Positions 17,833-27,065 are shown, counted from the stretch's first letter. The stretch is 64,000 nucleotides of DNA from Novosphingobium sp. KCTC 2891 (GCF_025938155.1 NZ_JAPCZG010000006.1:62001-126000); one strand, 5' to 3'. Notes: generated by a model from the letters alone, not told the origin. Numbers and translations: made by a program.

Positions 17833-20130
17833 TCAGATGTTGAACTTGAACGTCACGCCGTATTCGCGCGGCGATGTGTAGGAGACCTGGTTGAACAGGC
17901 CCGCGTTGTTGGTGACCGCTTCGATGTAGTGCTTGTCGGCCAGGTTGCGCGCCCAGACTTCCAGCGTCCAGCGGCCATCCTCGGGCGACCAGCCAAGATT
18001 GGCATTCAGGAAATGGGTCGGCTGGATGCGGACCAGCGGCTGGCCCTGCAGCCCCTGGAGCAGCTTGGTGTCGGTATAGGTGTAGAGCACGTTGGCGCGT
18101 GCCTTGCCGCTACCAACCGCGACCTCGTACGTCGCACCCGCGGATGCCGACCACTTGGGCGAGTTCTGCAGTGCGCGGCCGCTCAGGTCGATGATCACGC
18201 CGGTGGGATCGAGGAAGTCGAACTTCTTGTACTTGGCATCGAGGTAGGCAAGCGAACCCGTGAGGGTGAGGCCCTCAACCGGCAGTGCGGTCGCTTCCAG
18301 TTCGAAGCCCTTGATCTCGGCCTTGGCGGCGTTGAAAATGGACGTGCCGATGGTCTTGCCGTCGGGCAGGATGTAGTTCTGCGCCACCTGCATGTCGCGG
18401 TAGTTCGTGTAGAACCCCGCAAGGTTGAAGCGCAGGTGACGATCGAGCAGGTCGGTCTTCACGCCCGCTTCGAAAGTATCGACCTTCTCGGGATCGTAGG
18501 GACCAAGATCCTGCGGCCGTGCCACGCGCCCGACGAAGCCGCCCGACTTGAAGCCGCGCGCCCACGAAGCGTAGAGCAACGTATCGGGGGTGGCCTTGTA
18601 GTCGATGCCCAGCTTCCAGCCGACGTTGTCCCACGACTGGCTGCCGGAAGCCCGGAAGCCGCCCAGCAGGGTATCGCCGCAGCTGCCTTCGTGCGTGCAG
18701 TAAAGGCCGATGCCGCTGGCGTTGTAATAATTGTCCGTGCCCGCGATCATGCGGGTGTTTTCATGCGTGTACCGGACGCCGGCCTGCACGCGCAGCTGGT
18801 CGGTCACGTCGATGTAGGTCTGCGCGAACAGCGATCCCGACCAGTTGTCCTGATCCTGCGGCAGGTTCTGCCGAAGGCCGGGAGCGAACGCTTCCAGCCG
18901 CACGCTGTTGAAGTGGTCGTAATGCGTCTTCATGAAGAAGCCGCCGGCCTGCAGCTTGACCGCATCGGTCAGGTCCGCAGCGGTGCGAAGTTCCTGGCTG
19001 AACTGCCAGCCGCGCGTGCCGCGATAGGTGTCGATTCCCAGACCGACGATCGCGTCGTTGTCGGTGAACTCTTCGAGCTTGAACTGCTTGTAGCCGGTGA
19101 TCGCGGTAAGGTCGCCAAGCGGCGTGTTGCGCACGTTGATCGTCAGCGTGCCGCGATAGTTGTCCATGTCGCTCTTGTCGGGACCGAAGTCGCGCGCGCT
19201 GTAGTACTTGTCCGGCGCACGGCATGGCGCGGCGTCCGACGCGCAGGGAGAGGCATACATCGGCAGGACCTGGTCGGTCGTCATCGTGCCGGCAGGTGCG
19301 TAGATCGCATAGCCCGGCCCGGTCGATCCGTTCACGATCACCGGCGCGCCGTTGCGCGTGCGGCCGTATTCGCCGCCCAGGGTCACGTCGACATCGTTGG
19401 TCGGCGTGTACTTCAGGTACGCCCGCAGAACCGTCACATTCCGGCGCCCCATGTCCGTGCCGTCGACGATGTTGGTGTAGAAGCCGTCGCGCTGCGTGTG
19501 CATCGCGGACACCTTGCCGGCGAGAACGCCGTCAACCAGCGGCACGTCCACCGCGGCCTTGATGTCCATGCGGTTCCAGTTGCCATAGGTCACTTCGCCG
19601 CGGACACCGAACTGGCCGGTGGGCTGACGCGTCACCACGTTCACCACGCCGCCGGTGGTGTTGGCGCCGAACAGCGTGCCCTGCGGTCCGCGCAGCACTT
19701 CGATCCGGTCAACGTCGAACAGGTCGAGCAGCGCACCCATCGAGAAGTATTGCGGGACGCCGTCCTGCACGATCGACACCGTGTTGCCGGCGAACGGATC
19801 GGGTTCGATCACGCCGATGCCACGGATCGTAAAGACCGCGCTATTGGGGGTATTGGTGAAGTTGTTGATCTGAAGGTTGGGGATCGTTCCCTGAAGCCCC
19901 TTGAGGTCGACCGCCTTGAGATTTTCGACCGCAGCGCCAGTTACCGCGGTCACCGCAATCGGCACCGACTGGATGTTTTCCGAGCGCTTCTGGGCAGTCA
20001 CGACGATTTCGGCCAGCCCTTCCTGCGGCGCGGCTGCGGCACCGGCCTCTTGCGCCACGGCAGGAGTAGCGGCCGCAAGCGCACCGGCGATCGTGCACAG
20101 CGCGGTGCAGTGGTACAAGTTCTTGGTCAT
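17833..20130 (-). CDS. TonB-dependent outer-membrane receptor
   Basis: This is a 765-residue receptor with a signal peptide ending AVAQEAG, TonB box EIVVTAQKR, the plug motif LRGPQGTLFGANTTGGVVN and a large barrel. The final residues are TFKFNI, so the very last position is isoleucine rather than the usual phenylalanine, which remains two residues upstream. The ATG at 20130 follows GAGAGAGGGGAAAC. It heads a minus-strand run with NTF2-like, PhyH and haem/propeller dehydrogenase genes, and a TetR gene lies upstream. I infer uptake of a hydrophobic organic substrate under TetR control rather than iron acquisition. Confidence 0.92.
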   Translation of the reverse strand: MTKNLYHCTALCTIAGALAAATPAVAQEAGAAAAPQEGLAEIVVTAQKRSENIQSVPIAVTAVTGAAVENLKAVDLKGLQGTIPNLQINNFTNTPNSAVFTIRGIGVIEPDPFAGNTVSIVQDGVPQYFSMGALLDLFDVDRIEVLRGPQGTLFGANTTGGVVNVVTRQPTGQFGVRGEVTYGNWNRMDIKAAVDVPLVDGVLAGKVSAMHTQRDGFYTNIVDGTDMGRRNVTVLRAYLKYTPTNDVDVTLGGEYGRTRNGAPVIVNGSTGPGYAIYAPAGTMTTDQVLPMYASPCASDAAPCRAPDKYYSARDFGPDKSDMDNYRGTLTINVRNTPLGDLTAITGYKQFKLEEFTDNDAIVGLGIDTYRGTRGWQFSQELRTAADLTDAVKLQAGGFFMKTHYDHFNSVRLEAFAPGLRQNLPQDQDNWSGSLFAQTYIDVTDQLRVQAGVRYTHENTRMIAGTDNYYNASGIGLYCTHEGSCGDTLLGGFRASGSQSWDNVGWKLGIDYKATPDTLLYASWARGFKSGGFVGRVARPQDLGPYDPEKVDTFEAGVKTDLLDRHLRFNLAGFYTNYRDMQVAQNYILPDGKTIGTSIFNAAKAEIKGFELEATALPVEGLTLTGSLAYLDAKYKKFDFLDPTGVIIDLSGRALQNSPKWSASAGATYEVAVGSGKARANVLYTYTDTKLLQGLQGQPLVRIQPTHFLNANLGWSPEDGRWTLEVWARNLADKHYIEAVTNNAGLFNQVSYTSPREYGVTFKFNI

Positions 20131-20226
20131 GTTTCCCCTCTCTCTCGACGCAACCGGCATCAGCGGCACGGTTTGCGCATCCCATCCTCAGCCCCCCTGC
20201 CTAAGGCAGGCGGGGTTATGATCGAT

Positions 20227-20246
20227 TGTTGTACAACAGTCGTACA
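20227..20246. promoter_or_regulatory. Candidate TetR operator upstream of the TonB receptor
   Basis: A perfect 12-base palindrome TGTTGTACAACA (20227-20238) overlaps a second dyad with arms TGTAC (20230-20234) and GTACA (20242-20246). It lies about 100 bases before the receptor start and about 120 bases after the end of the TetR gene. This is the shape of a TetR-family site, but binding is inferred. Confidence 0.45.
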
Positions 20247-20366
20247 TATAACGGATGAGCGAACCACCTCGCATTTTAACGAGGCGAGACAAGACGAGAC
20301 AATTGAGGACGTGGATAGCGGCCCGGCCCCTATACGGGGCCGGATTACGACGCGCGGAAAACCGGG

Positions 20367-20954
20367 TCAGTCGAGCGCGAACGCGCCTTGCAGCAAGCTG
20401 CGCAACATTGCCTTCTGCCTCTCGGCCGGCCAGTCGCTCCGGTGCTGCGACACAAGGCTGGCGATGCCGTTCACATAGATCTGGATCTGGGTTGCGGCAG
20501 AGATGCTGTCGATGTTTGCGGGAAACTGCCCGGCCGCCTTCGCGCTTTCGATCAGGCGCAGGAACAGATGGTGCGCATTGCTCGTGCCTTCGCGCCATTC
20601 GCGCGAAACGTCAGGCTCGGCGGGCGCCATTCCCCAGAATGCGAACCATGTATGCCAATCGCGCCACCGCTCCTCGGTCAAGGGCAGAAGGTGCTCCAGC
20701 GTTTCGATCAGCGGATGACCGTGGCTGATCGCCGCTTCGATCAGCGCCTCCACCTTCCGGCGCGCCTGCTGGTGGGTGAATACCAGCATCTCCAGTTTGC
20801 TGCTGAAATAGTGCGACACGACCGTGGTGCTATAGCCTACCCGAGACGCGACTTCGCGGATCGTGACCGCTTGAACACCCTGCTCGTACACCAAGTCGTC
20901 GACCACTTGGGCGATGAGTATCCGGCGCTCATCGTGGTTGACTATCCGCGGCAT
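20367..20954 (-). CDS. TetR-family transcriptional regulator
   Basis: This is a 195-residue repressor. The N-terminal helix-turn-helix reads VTIREVASRVGYSTTVVSHYFSSKLEML (residues about 29-56), and an all-helical ligand domain follows. An upstream extension of the frame lacks similarity to regulators, so I start at the ATG at 20954 (MPRIVNHDERR). It lies directly upstream of the TonB receptor on the same strand, with a palindromic candidate operator between them. Control of the receptor and the following catabolic genes is therefore likely. Family members of this shape often sense acyl or terpenoid compounds, but no ligand can be named. Confidence 0.85.
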   Translation of the reverse strand: MPRIVNHDERRILIAQVVDDLVYEQGVQAVTIREVASRVGYSTTVVSHYFSSKLEMLVFTHQQARRKVEALIEAAISHGHPLIETLEHLLPLTEERWRDWHTWFAFWGMAPAEPDVSREWREGTSNAHHLFLRLIESAKAAGQFPANIDSISAATQIQIYVNGIASLVSQHRSDWPAERQKAMLRSLLQGAFALD

Positions 20955-21224
20955 GGAGTATCGCAGAGCGGAGGAGATCGATGCATTTCGGCGGCATAGA
21001 CCGCCTTCCCACGTTCCGGCAATCCCGGCGCGGAAGGCTCTACCATTTAGATCAGGTGCGTCGTCGGCAGTGTCAAAATGAACCGCACCGGGTTCTGCAG
21101 GCTCCAGCTTCCGACCAGGTGGAGCCGATCCGAGCAAGACGACGAACACGCTTGCCCCCCTTGTTCGGGCACGTCCGGTTCGATGACCGGGTCCTCCCCT
21201 CCCCCGCGCCTTCACAAACGGAAC

Positions 21225-21250
21225 CGGGCCGGGAATTTCTTCCCGGCCCG
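21225..21250 (-). terminator. Rho-independent terminator after the TonB receptor at 21.3-23.7 kb
   Basis: A perfect 11-base-pair GC-rich stem (21225-21235 with 21240-21250) has a four-base loop and lies 64 bases past the receptor stop. On the minus strand it runs into GTTCCGTTTGTG, a modest T-rich tail. Confidence 0.8.
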
Positions 21251-21314
21251 AAACCAAAGGGCCAACAGTCCGGCTGAGCGTTCAGCCGTCTTGCGGACTT
21301 CCTTGTTTCAGACT

Positions 21315-23669
21315 TCAGAAGTCCATCGTGAGCGATGCCATCACGGTCCGCGGCGAACCGAGGAACGCGGCACCACCGTCGGCACCGGCGAGGTAGCGTT
21401 CGTCGGTGAGGTTGTTGACGGTCACGGTGAAGTCGAGGTTCTTCAGCTTGTCGACCAGTTGCCCGACGTTCACGCCGACATAGGCGTTGGTCAGCGTGAA
21501 CGAACCGCTGGGCATGGTGCCGGCGGTGTCGATGAAACGACTGCTGACATACTTGGTCGAAACGCCAGCCCTGAAAATTTCGCCGCTGTAATCGACCGAA
21601 CCGACCAGCATCGACTTCGGCGTGTTGTACACCTGCACGCCGGGCGTGATGCCAAGCGCCGCGTTCTTGGCCGCATCGCCCGTGCCCAGATACTTGGCGC
21701 GGTTGTACGAGTAGGACGACGAGATCTGGAGCTGCGGCGTCAGCCGATAAGCGCCCGCCAGTTCCACGCCGGTGCTCTTCACACCGCCCACGTTCTGGTA
21801 GATGCCGTCGACTTCCGAGAGATAGTCGATGCCGGTCACGAAGCCCGACGGCACGTACACGACGCGGTTGTCGAACTTGATGTCGTAAACCGTGACCGAG
21901 CCCGAGAAGCGGCTGTCCGAATAACGCACGCCACCTTCGATGCTGTCGGCCGTTTCAGGCTTGATGTCGCGCCGAACGATCTCGGGCTGGTCAAGCAGGC
22001 TGCGGCTGAGCGCGGCGAAGTTCTGCGCGTAACCGGCAAACACTTCCAGACCCTTCATCGGGCGGTAGTTCAGGCCGCCCGAGAGCAGCGCCTTCGACCA
22101 GTACTTCATGCCCGTGACCAGCGGATCGCCAACCAGGCCGGTGCGGCTTTGGTCAAGGTGATACTGCTTGATGCCGGCGCGGGCGGTCAGGTCGCCGAAA
22201 GTGACGGAATCGTCGGCGTAATAGACGAATTCCTTCACACCGTAGTTGCGGCTGTACTGCACGTAATAAGGCACGGCGTCGAACTGGAAGCTGGAGCGGG
22301 CGTCGGTGATCTTGTGCCAGTCGCGCGTCACCTTGGACTTGCCGTCCTCGTACCAGATGCCGGCGCGCAGCAGGTTCTGCACCGAGCCGAAATCATGCTC
22401 CCAGTTCACATCGACAACCGCGCCAAGGCGGCGGTTGCGATAGTGCGTGTGGCGATAGGACATCGCAGGCGTGCTGCCCGCAGCATAGCAGCTGGGATCG
22501 TAGACCGCCGGCAAGCCGGCGCTGCCCGCGCAGCCTTCGATCATCGGCGCGGTGGCGCCGGTGGGCGTGACGTAATAGATCTTGCCGAGCGGAGAAACGC
22601 CATAGACCGTGCCCGACCGGTTGAATTCACTGTTGGGGTTGCCCGCCCCGTCGTTGGTGACGTCCACCAGATAAGGCGGAATCCAGTCGCCGCGGCCGGT
22701 CATCTTATGGCCATAGACGCTGGCCATAACCTTGACTTCGCCCAGATCCGCCTTGGCGCGCAGGTAACCGAACAGGTTCTTGCGCAGCGCGCGCGAACCG
22801 GACCGGAAGTTCTGGTCGATATAGGGGATGCCGGTCCAGTTGCTGGTCAGGCCATCGAAGTTCGGGTTCTGGCGGAAACCGGCCAGCGAAACGCTGCCAT
22901 ATTCGCCTTCGTTCGCATCGTCATAAGACAGATAGCCGGTCAGAGCGACCTTGCCGAGATCGCTGGTCACCTTGCCGGCGACGTGATCGCGCGACGTGGT
23001 GTCCGACTGGGCAACCCAATCCTTGACGCGCGAAGACGAGGCGCTGAGCCACGCGTAGGTGCCCGACGCGATCTCGCCGGTGTCCACGCGGCCATAGACC
23101 TTGCGACCGCCGAAGTCGCCGCCGGCGACAACGAAGCGGAACCGACGCTCCTTTTCCGGATCCGAGGTCTGGTAATCGAGCGTGCCGCCCAGCGATTCAT
23201 TGGTGCGCGAGGAGATGTCGGCCGTGCCTTGCGAAACGGCAACCGTCTTGAGGTTCAGCACGTCGAGGTAGCGATTGGCCTTCGAGCCGCCGCCATAACC
23301 CGAACCGCCGTTCGGCATGCCGTCGATCGTCGTGCCGATGTGGCCGTCGTTGGTCGAGAAGCCGCGAATGGTGATGTTGGTTACCCAGTCGGCCGAACCG
23401 AACGCGTCGGCTTCGGTCACGAACACGCCCGGCAGTTCGTTGATCACGGTGTTCACGCTGGCGATGGCCGCCTGGCGCTTGATCATCGTGGGGGTGACGT
23501 CGGACTGGGCATAAGTGGTCGGCGCGGCGATCACGGTGATCTGGCCGTCCGCTCCCACTTCGCTGTCGGCTGCTTCGGATGCGGCTGCTTCGGCGCTTTC
23601 AGCGGCGCGGGCAACGGACGTCGAAGCCAGAATGGCGATTGCAGCAACACCGCAATATAACTTCTTCAT
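21315..23669 (-). CDS. TonB-dependent outer-membrane receptor paired with phospholipase C
   Basis: This is a 784-residue receptor. Its signal peptide reads MKKLYCGVAAIAILASTSVARA. An acidic, alanine-rich linker follows, then a plug of a different subclass from the other receptors here (ITIRGFSTNDGHIGTTIDGM and GGGSKANRYLDVLNLKTVAV, like FecA/HmuR-type plugs), and a barrel ending SLTMDF. The ATG at 23669 has AGGGAAGT upstream. An in-frame extension to 23870 lacks a signal peptide. It is divergent from a Tat-exported phospholipase C, and the shared intergenic region has a 40-base palindrome and Pho-box-like repeats. I infer uptake of an organophosphate, choline-phosphate product or phosphorus-scavenging ligand. 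Confidence 0.9.
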   Translation of the reverse strand: MKKLYCGVAAIAILASTSVARAAESAEAAASEAADSEVGADGQITVIAAPTTYAQSDVTPTMIKRQAAIASVNTVINELPGVFVTEADAFGSADWVTNITIRGFSTNDGHIGTTIDGMPNGGSGYGGGSKANRYLDVLNLKTVAVSQGTADISSRTNESLGGTLDYQTSDPEKERRFRFVVAGGDFGGRKVYGRVDTGEIASGTYAWLSASSSRVKDWVAQSDTTSRDHVAGKVTSDLGKVALTGYLSYDDANEGEYGSVSLAGFRQNPNFDGLTSNWTGIPYIDQNFRSGSRALRKNLFGYLRAKADLGEVKVMASVYGHKMTGRGDWIPPYLVDVTNDGAGNPNSEFNRSGTVYGVSPLGKIYYVTPTGATAPMIEGCAGSAGLPAVYDPSCYAAGSTPAMSYRHTHYRNRRLGAVVDVNWEHDFGSVQNLLRAGIWYEDGKSKVTRDWHKITDARSSFQFDAVPYYVQYSRNYGVKEFVYYADDSVTFGDLTARAGIKQYHLDQSRTGLVGDPLVTGMKYWSKALLSGGLNYRPMKGLEVFAGYAQNFAALSRSLLDQPEIVRRDIKPETADSIEGGVRYSDSRFSGSVTVYDIKFDNRVVYVPSGFVTGIDYLSEVDGIYQNVGGVKSTGVELAGAYRLTPQLQISSSYSYNRAKYLGTGDAAKNAALGITPGVQVYNTPKSMLVGSVDYSGEIFRAGVSTKYVSSRFIDTAGTMPSGSFTLTNAYVGVNVGQLVDKLKNLDFTVTVNNLTDERYLAGADGGAAFLGSPRTVMASLTMDF

Positions 23670-23730
23670 TTTCAGTACTTCCCTGATAAATGTATTCTGT
23701 TTTAAAAACAGAAATTGCGACCACGTCCGG

Positions 23731-23770
23731 AGAAATATGAAAATACACGAAAATGTATTTTCATATTTCT
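23731..23770. promoter_or_regulatory. Perfect 17-bp AT-rich inverted repeat between divergent genes
   Basis: Arms 23731-23747 and 23754-23770 are exact reverse complements around the six-base loop CGAAAA. Both flanking genes point away from it, so it cannot be an ordinary terminator. It lies 62 bases upstream of the receptor start. An operator or 5'-leader hairpin is more likely. Its AT content contrasts strongly with the GC-rich surroundings. Confidence 0.6.
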
Positions 23771-23828
23771 TCCAGATTTGGATTATTACTTTTTGGTAAT
23801 CCCCTCGCGGCAGCCTATGGCGGCGGCA

Positions 23829-23901
23829 AATGACAATCTGGTGACCTCCCGGCACACCCGAAAAAATCAATCAGACCATGATATTGTCACACAGCCGACA
23901 C
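23829..23901. promoter_or_regulatory. Two Pho-box-like direct repeats facing the receptor and the phospholipase
   Basis: On the minus strand, GGTCACC-AGAT-TGTCATT (about 23829-23846) has heptamers 11 bases apart and faces the receptor. On the plus strand, TTGTCAC (23884-23890) and CCGACAC (23895-23901) are also spaced 11 bases and face the phospholipase gene. Both resemble degenerate PhoB sites (CTGTCAT-N4-CTGTCAT). The match is imperfect, so this is a hypothesis. Confidence 0.35.
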
Positions 23902-23961
23902 CTTCACGATCGACATCGGCAGCCTTTTCGCCAGCACAGTCCTCAGGGAAAGCAACACAAG

Positions 23962-26037
23962 ATGATCGATGGAAACCGCCGCTCGTTCTTGCGGGGGAGC
24001 CTTGCCGCCACTGCCGCCGCGGGGTTTCCGGCAGCGATCGCGCGGGCGGCTTCGATCGCCCCGGACGTGCGCAGCGGCACGATCGCGGATATCGACCACG
24101 TGGTCATCCTGATGCAGGAAAACCGCAGCTTCGATCATTACTTCGGCACGATGGCGGGCGTTAACGGGTTTTCGGACCGCTTTGCGATCCCGCTGCCCCT
24201 CGTGGACGGAGCGCCCCGCGACGTCTGGCGCCAGAAAGCGAAAGACGGGCGGCTGATCGCGCCGTTCCACCTTGCCACCACCGTGGACTTCGAGCTGATG
24301 CGCGTCGAAGGCACGCCGCATCACTGGGAGGACGCGCAGTTCGCCTGGGACAACGGCCGGATGGACAGTTGGCCCGCCGCGAAGACTCCCCGCGCCATGG
24401 GGCATTTCCAGCGCGAGGACATTCCGTTCCAGTTCGCGCTGGCGGAAGCCTTTACCCTGTGCGACGCCTATCACTGCTCGATCCAGGCAGGCACCAATCC
24501 GAACCGTCTGTTCCTGTGGACCGGAACGAACGGCCCGTCGGGCACCACCGGCGGCCCTGCCATCTCCAATTCCCACGACAACCTGCCGCAATTGGGCGGG
24601 CATCCCGAATCCTATCGCTGGACGACATACGCCGAACGCCTGCACGCCGCCGGTATCGACTGGCGCATCTACCAGGACATGGCGGACAATTTCACCGACA
24701 ACCCGCTGGCCGGTTTCCACGCGTTTCGCACCGCCTTCGATCGCGCGCCGGGCTCGAACCCCGAACTGCTGGAGCGCGGCCTGTCCACCCACACACTCGA
24801 TCGCTTTCGCGCCGACGTGCGCGAGGGCAAGCTGCCGCAAGTCAGCTACATGATCGCCCCGGCGGCACTGTCGGAACATCCCGGCCCGTCCAGCCCGGCG
24901 CAGGGTGCTGCCTATACCGCCGAAGTGCTGGAGGCGTTGACGGCGAACCCCGCCGTGTGGGCGCGCACGGTGCTTTTCGTCATGTACGACGAGAACGACG
25001 GCTTCTTCGATCACGTGCCGCCACCTGCGCCGCCTGCGCGCGCGGACGGCGGCCTTCTGGGCGGATCGACCGTATCGACCGATGGCGAATACCACCTCGC
25101 GCCCAGCCCGGCGGCCAAGGAAGCCGACATACCCGAACTGCGCGGCCGCAGTTACGGCCTTGGCCCCCGCGTGCCGATGTTTGTCGTGTCACCATGGAGC
25201 CGGGGCGGCTGGATCAATTCGCAGGTCTTCGATCATACGTCGGTGATCCGCTTCCTGGAACAGCGGTTGGGTATCGCGGAGCCGAACATCACCCCCTGGC
25301 GGCGCGCCGTCTGCGGCGACCTGACCACTTGCCTCGACTTTTCCCGGCAGGATGCGCGAATGCTGTCAGCCTTGCCGGATCCGCGCCCGCAGGCCGCGCG
25401 CGCCGCGAAAATTGCGCACCAGCCTAGCCCCGATGCCCCCGCCATCGCCGATAGGGCAGCGCAGGAATGGGCCATCCGGCCATCGCGCAGCCTGCCATAC
25501 CGGCTTGATGTGACAGGCAGCGCGGGTGAAGACGCCATTGCCCTGCACTTCCATGCCGGAGAACATGACGGCCACGGCACCGGCGCCGTGTTCCACGTCT
25601 ACGACCGGTTGGCGCTTGACCGCGCGCCGCGTCGCTACACCGTCACGCCGGGCCAAAGCCTGACCGGCGATTGGCCCTTTCACGACGGCGCGTATGACCT
25701 GTGGGTGCTTGGCCCCAATGGCTTTCACCGCCATTTCGCCGGCAACGCGGGCGAAGTGGCGCCCCGGCTGGACTGGCGGCTCGATCATGCCGCCCGCACA
25801 CTGTCACTTTCGCTGTCGAGCGGCAGACTGGAGGTCATGCCCGCTGCCTATGGCACCCATTATCGCGGCTGGGCGGCCGAAGGGCGGCGGCAGCATCGCT
25901 GGCAGCTTGATGCCACGGGCGGCTGGTACGATTTCGTGCTGACCAGCCCGGAAGCGCCGGCGTTCCGGCGCCGTCTTGCCGGACGGCTGGAAAATGGGCG
26001 GCCCACCATCACCGACCCTGCACGTGGCTGGGTGTAG
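23962..26037 (+). CDS. Phosphocholine-specific phospholipase C (Tat-exported, PlcN/PlcH-like)
   Basis: This is a 691-residue extracytoplasmic phosphodiesterase. The N-terminus carries the twin-arginine motif RRSFLRG and an alanine-rich h-region (residues 6-35). The catalytic family motifs are VVILMQENRSFDHYFG (about residues 47-62), SEHPGPSSPAQG near 308 and MYDENDGFFDHVPPP near 345. The C-terminal 170 residues match the paired domains (DUF756) of bacterial PlcN/PlcH. Length and domain order are typical. It hydrolyses phosphatidylcholine-type lipids to release phosphorylcholine and thereby phosphate. It is divergent from a TonB receptor, and the pairing suggests phosphorus scavenging. Confidence 0.93.
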   Translation: MIDGNRRSFLRGSLAATAAAGFPAAIARAASIAPDVRSGTIADIDHVVILMQENRSFDHYFGTMAGVNGFSDRFAIPLPLVDGAPRDVWRQKAKDGRLIAPFHLATTVDFELMRVEGTPHHWEDAQFAWDNGRMDSWPAAKTPRAMGHFQREDIPFQFALAEAFTLCDAYHCSIQAGTNPNRLFLWTGTNGPSGTTGGPAISNSHDNLPQLGGHPESYRWTTYAERLHAAGIDWRIYQDMADNFTDNPLAGFHAFRTAFDRAPGSNPELLERGLSTHTLDRFRADVREGKLPQVSYMIAPAALSEHPGPSSPAQGAAYTAEVLEALTANPAVWARTVLFVMYDENDGFFDHVPPPAPPARADGGLLGGSTVSTDGEYHLAPSPAAKEADIPELRGRSYGLGPRVPMFVVSPWSRGGWINSQVFDHTSVIRFLEQRLGIAEPNITPWRRAVCGDLTTCLDFSRQDARMLSALPDPRPQAARAAKIAHQPSPDAPAIADRAAQEWAIRPSRSLPYRLDVTGSAGEDAIALHFHAGEHDGHGTGAVFHVYDRLALDRAPRRYTVTPGQSLTGDWPFHDGAYDLWVLGPNGFHRHFAGNAGEVAPRLDWRLDHAARTLSLSLSSGRLEVMPAAYGTHYRGWAAEGRRQHRWQLDATGGWYDFVLTSPEAPAFRRRLAGRLENGRPTITDPARGWV

Positions 26038-26189
26038 AGAGGAAAGCGTCAGTCAATGGAAAGCGCAAGTACCGAATAGGCCCTGGATTTCCAGACGCAT
26101 TCAGCTTTCAAAATCTGCTGCCGTTCGCCCCTATGAACGCGGTCCAGTCCATGCTGGTGAACTGCGAGCCTTGATCAGACCTGCCTCCA

Positions 26190-27065
26190 TCACATCCTGC
26201 TCGTCGCATCCACCAGGTGTTGCAGGACAGTCTGCACTGCCAGCGACCTATACCTTTGCTGGCTGCTCACGATCCAGGCGTCGGCCTGCTCTACCGGATA
26301 CTGTGGCAAGAGCGGCACCAGCCTGCCCATCCGCAAGTCTTCATCGATCATGAAATCGGGCAGAAGCGCGATGCCATGTCCCATGATCGCCAGTTGGTGG
26401 GCTACGAGCATATTGCCCGCCGCCACGCTCCAGCGCACCGAGCATTCCCAGCCATCGTCGAAGCGCCAGGTATCAAGGGTGGCGCTGGTGACGATAGCGT
26501 TATGGGATGTCAGATCCGAAGGTGTCTGCGGCACACCGGCCTTGTCCAGATAGGCCGGGGCGGCGACCATGAGGCGCGTGAACGAGCATAGCCTCCTGGC
26601 GACCAGGCTGCTGTCGTCCAGCCGCCCCATGCGAACAGCCAGATCAATGCTCTCGCTCACGATGTTGATGCGCCGCTCGGTAAGCCGCAGATCGATCTGC
26701 ACTTCAGGATAGGTCTGGCTGAGCCGGACAAGATGGGGTGCCACCAGATATTGCCCGAGTGCCGCCGTGGTCGTGAGCGAGACGCGTCCTGCCACAGCCC
26801 GGCCACGTTCAGCGATGGCCTGCGCTGCAAGGTCTGCTGCGGCGATCGCAGGCTTCGCCATGTCGTAGATGCGCCGCCCTTCGTCGGTCAGCGAGAGCGC
26901 CCGCGTCGAGCGTCGGAACAGCGAGGTGCGCAACTGCACTTCCAGATCGGCAAGTCTGCGGCTGACCGTGGACTTCGGCAGTCCCAGCCGATGCGCTGCG
27001 CTCGTAAAGCTGCCCTGATCGGCAATCGTTACGAGCAGGGCCAGATCATCGAGAGAGGGCTTCAT
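26190..27065 (-). CDS. LysR-family regulator of the pirin/OYE operon
   Basis: This is a 291-residue LysR protein. The helix-turn-helix GSFTSAAHRLGLPKSTVSRRLADLE is at the N-terminus and RSTRALSLTDEGRRIY marks the linker. It resembles regulators of electrophile- or quinone-responsive operons. I start at the ATG at 27065 (MKPSLDDLALLV), which fits family N-termini better than the upstream extension. It is divergent from pirin, a cysteine hydrolase and Old Yellow Enzyme. An inverted repeat covers its own start codon, so it likely represses itself and activates the operon when it meets an electrophile. Confidence 0.9.
   Translation of the reverse strand: MKPSLDDLALLVTIADQGSFTSAAHRLGLPKSTVSRRLADLEVQLRTSLFRRSTRALSLTDEGRRIYDMAKPAIAAADLAAQAIAERGRAVAGRVSLTTTAALGQYLVAPHLVRLSQTYPEVQIDLRLTERRINIVSESIDLAVRMGRLDDSSLVARRLCSFTRLMVAAPAYLDKAGVPQTPSDLTSHNAIVTSATLDTWRFDDGWECSVRWSVAAGNMLVAHQLAIMGHGIALLPDFMIDEDLRMGRLVPLLPQYPVEQADAWIVSSQQRYRSLAVQTVLQHLVDATSRM

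Noticed and set aside
17569..20478. A 969-codon plus-strand open frame opposite the 17.8-20.1 kb receptor
   Set aside because: The minus-strand receptor has signal peptide, TonB box and plug motifs. The opposite frame has none and is compositionally biased.
21078..23660. An 860-codon plus-strand open frame opposite the 21.3-23.7 kb receptor
   Set aside because: Same reasoning: antisense to a clear receptor, with no domain or start signal.
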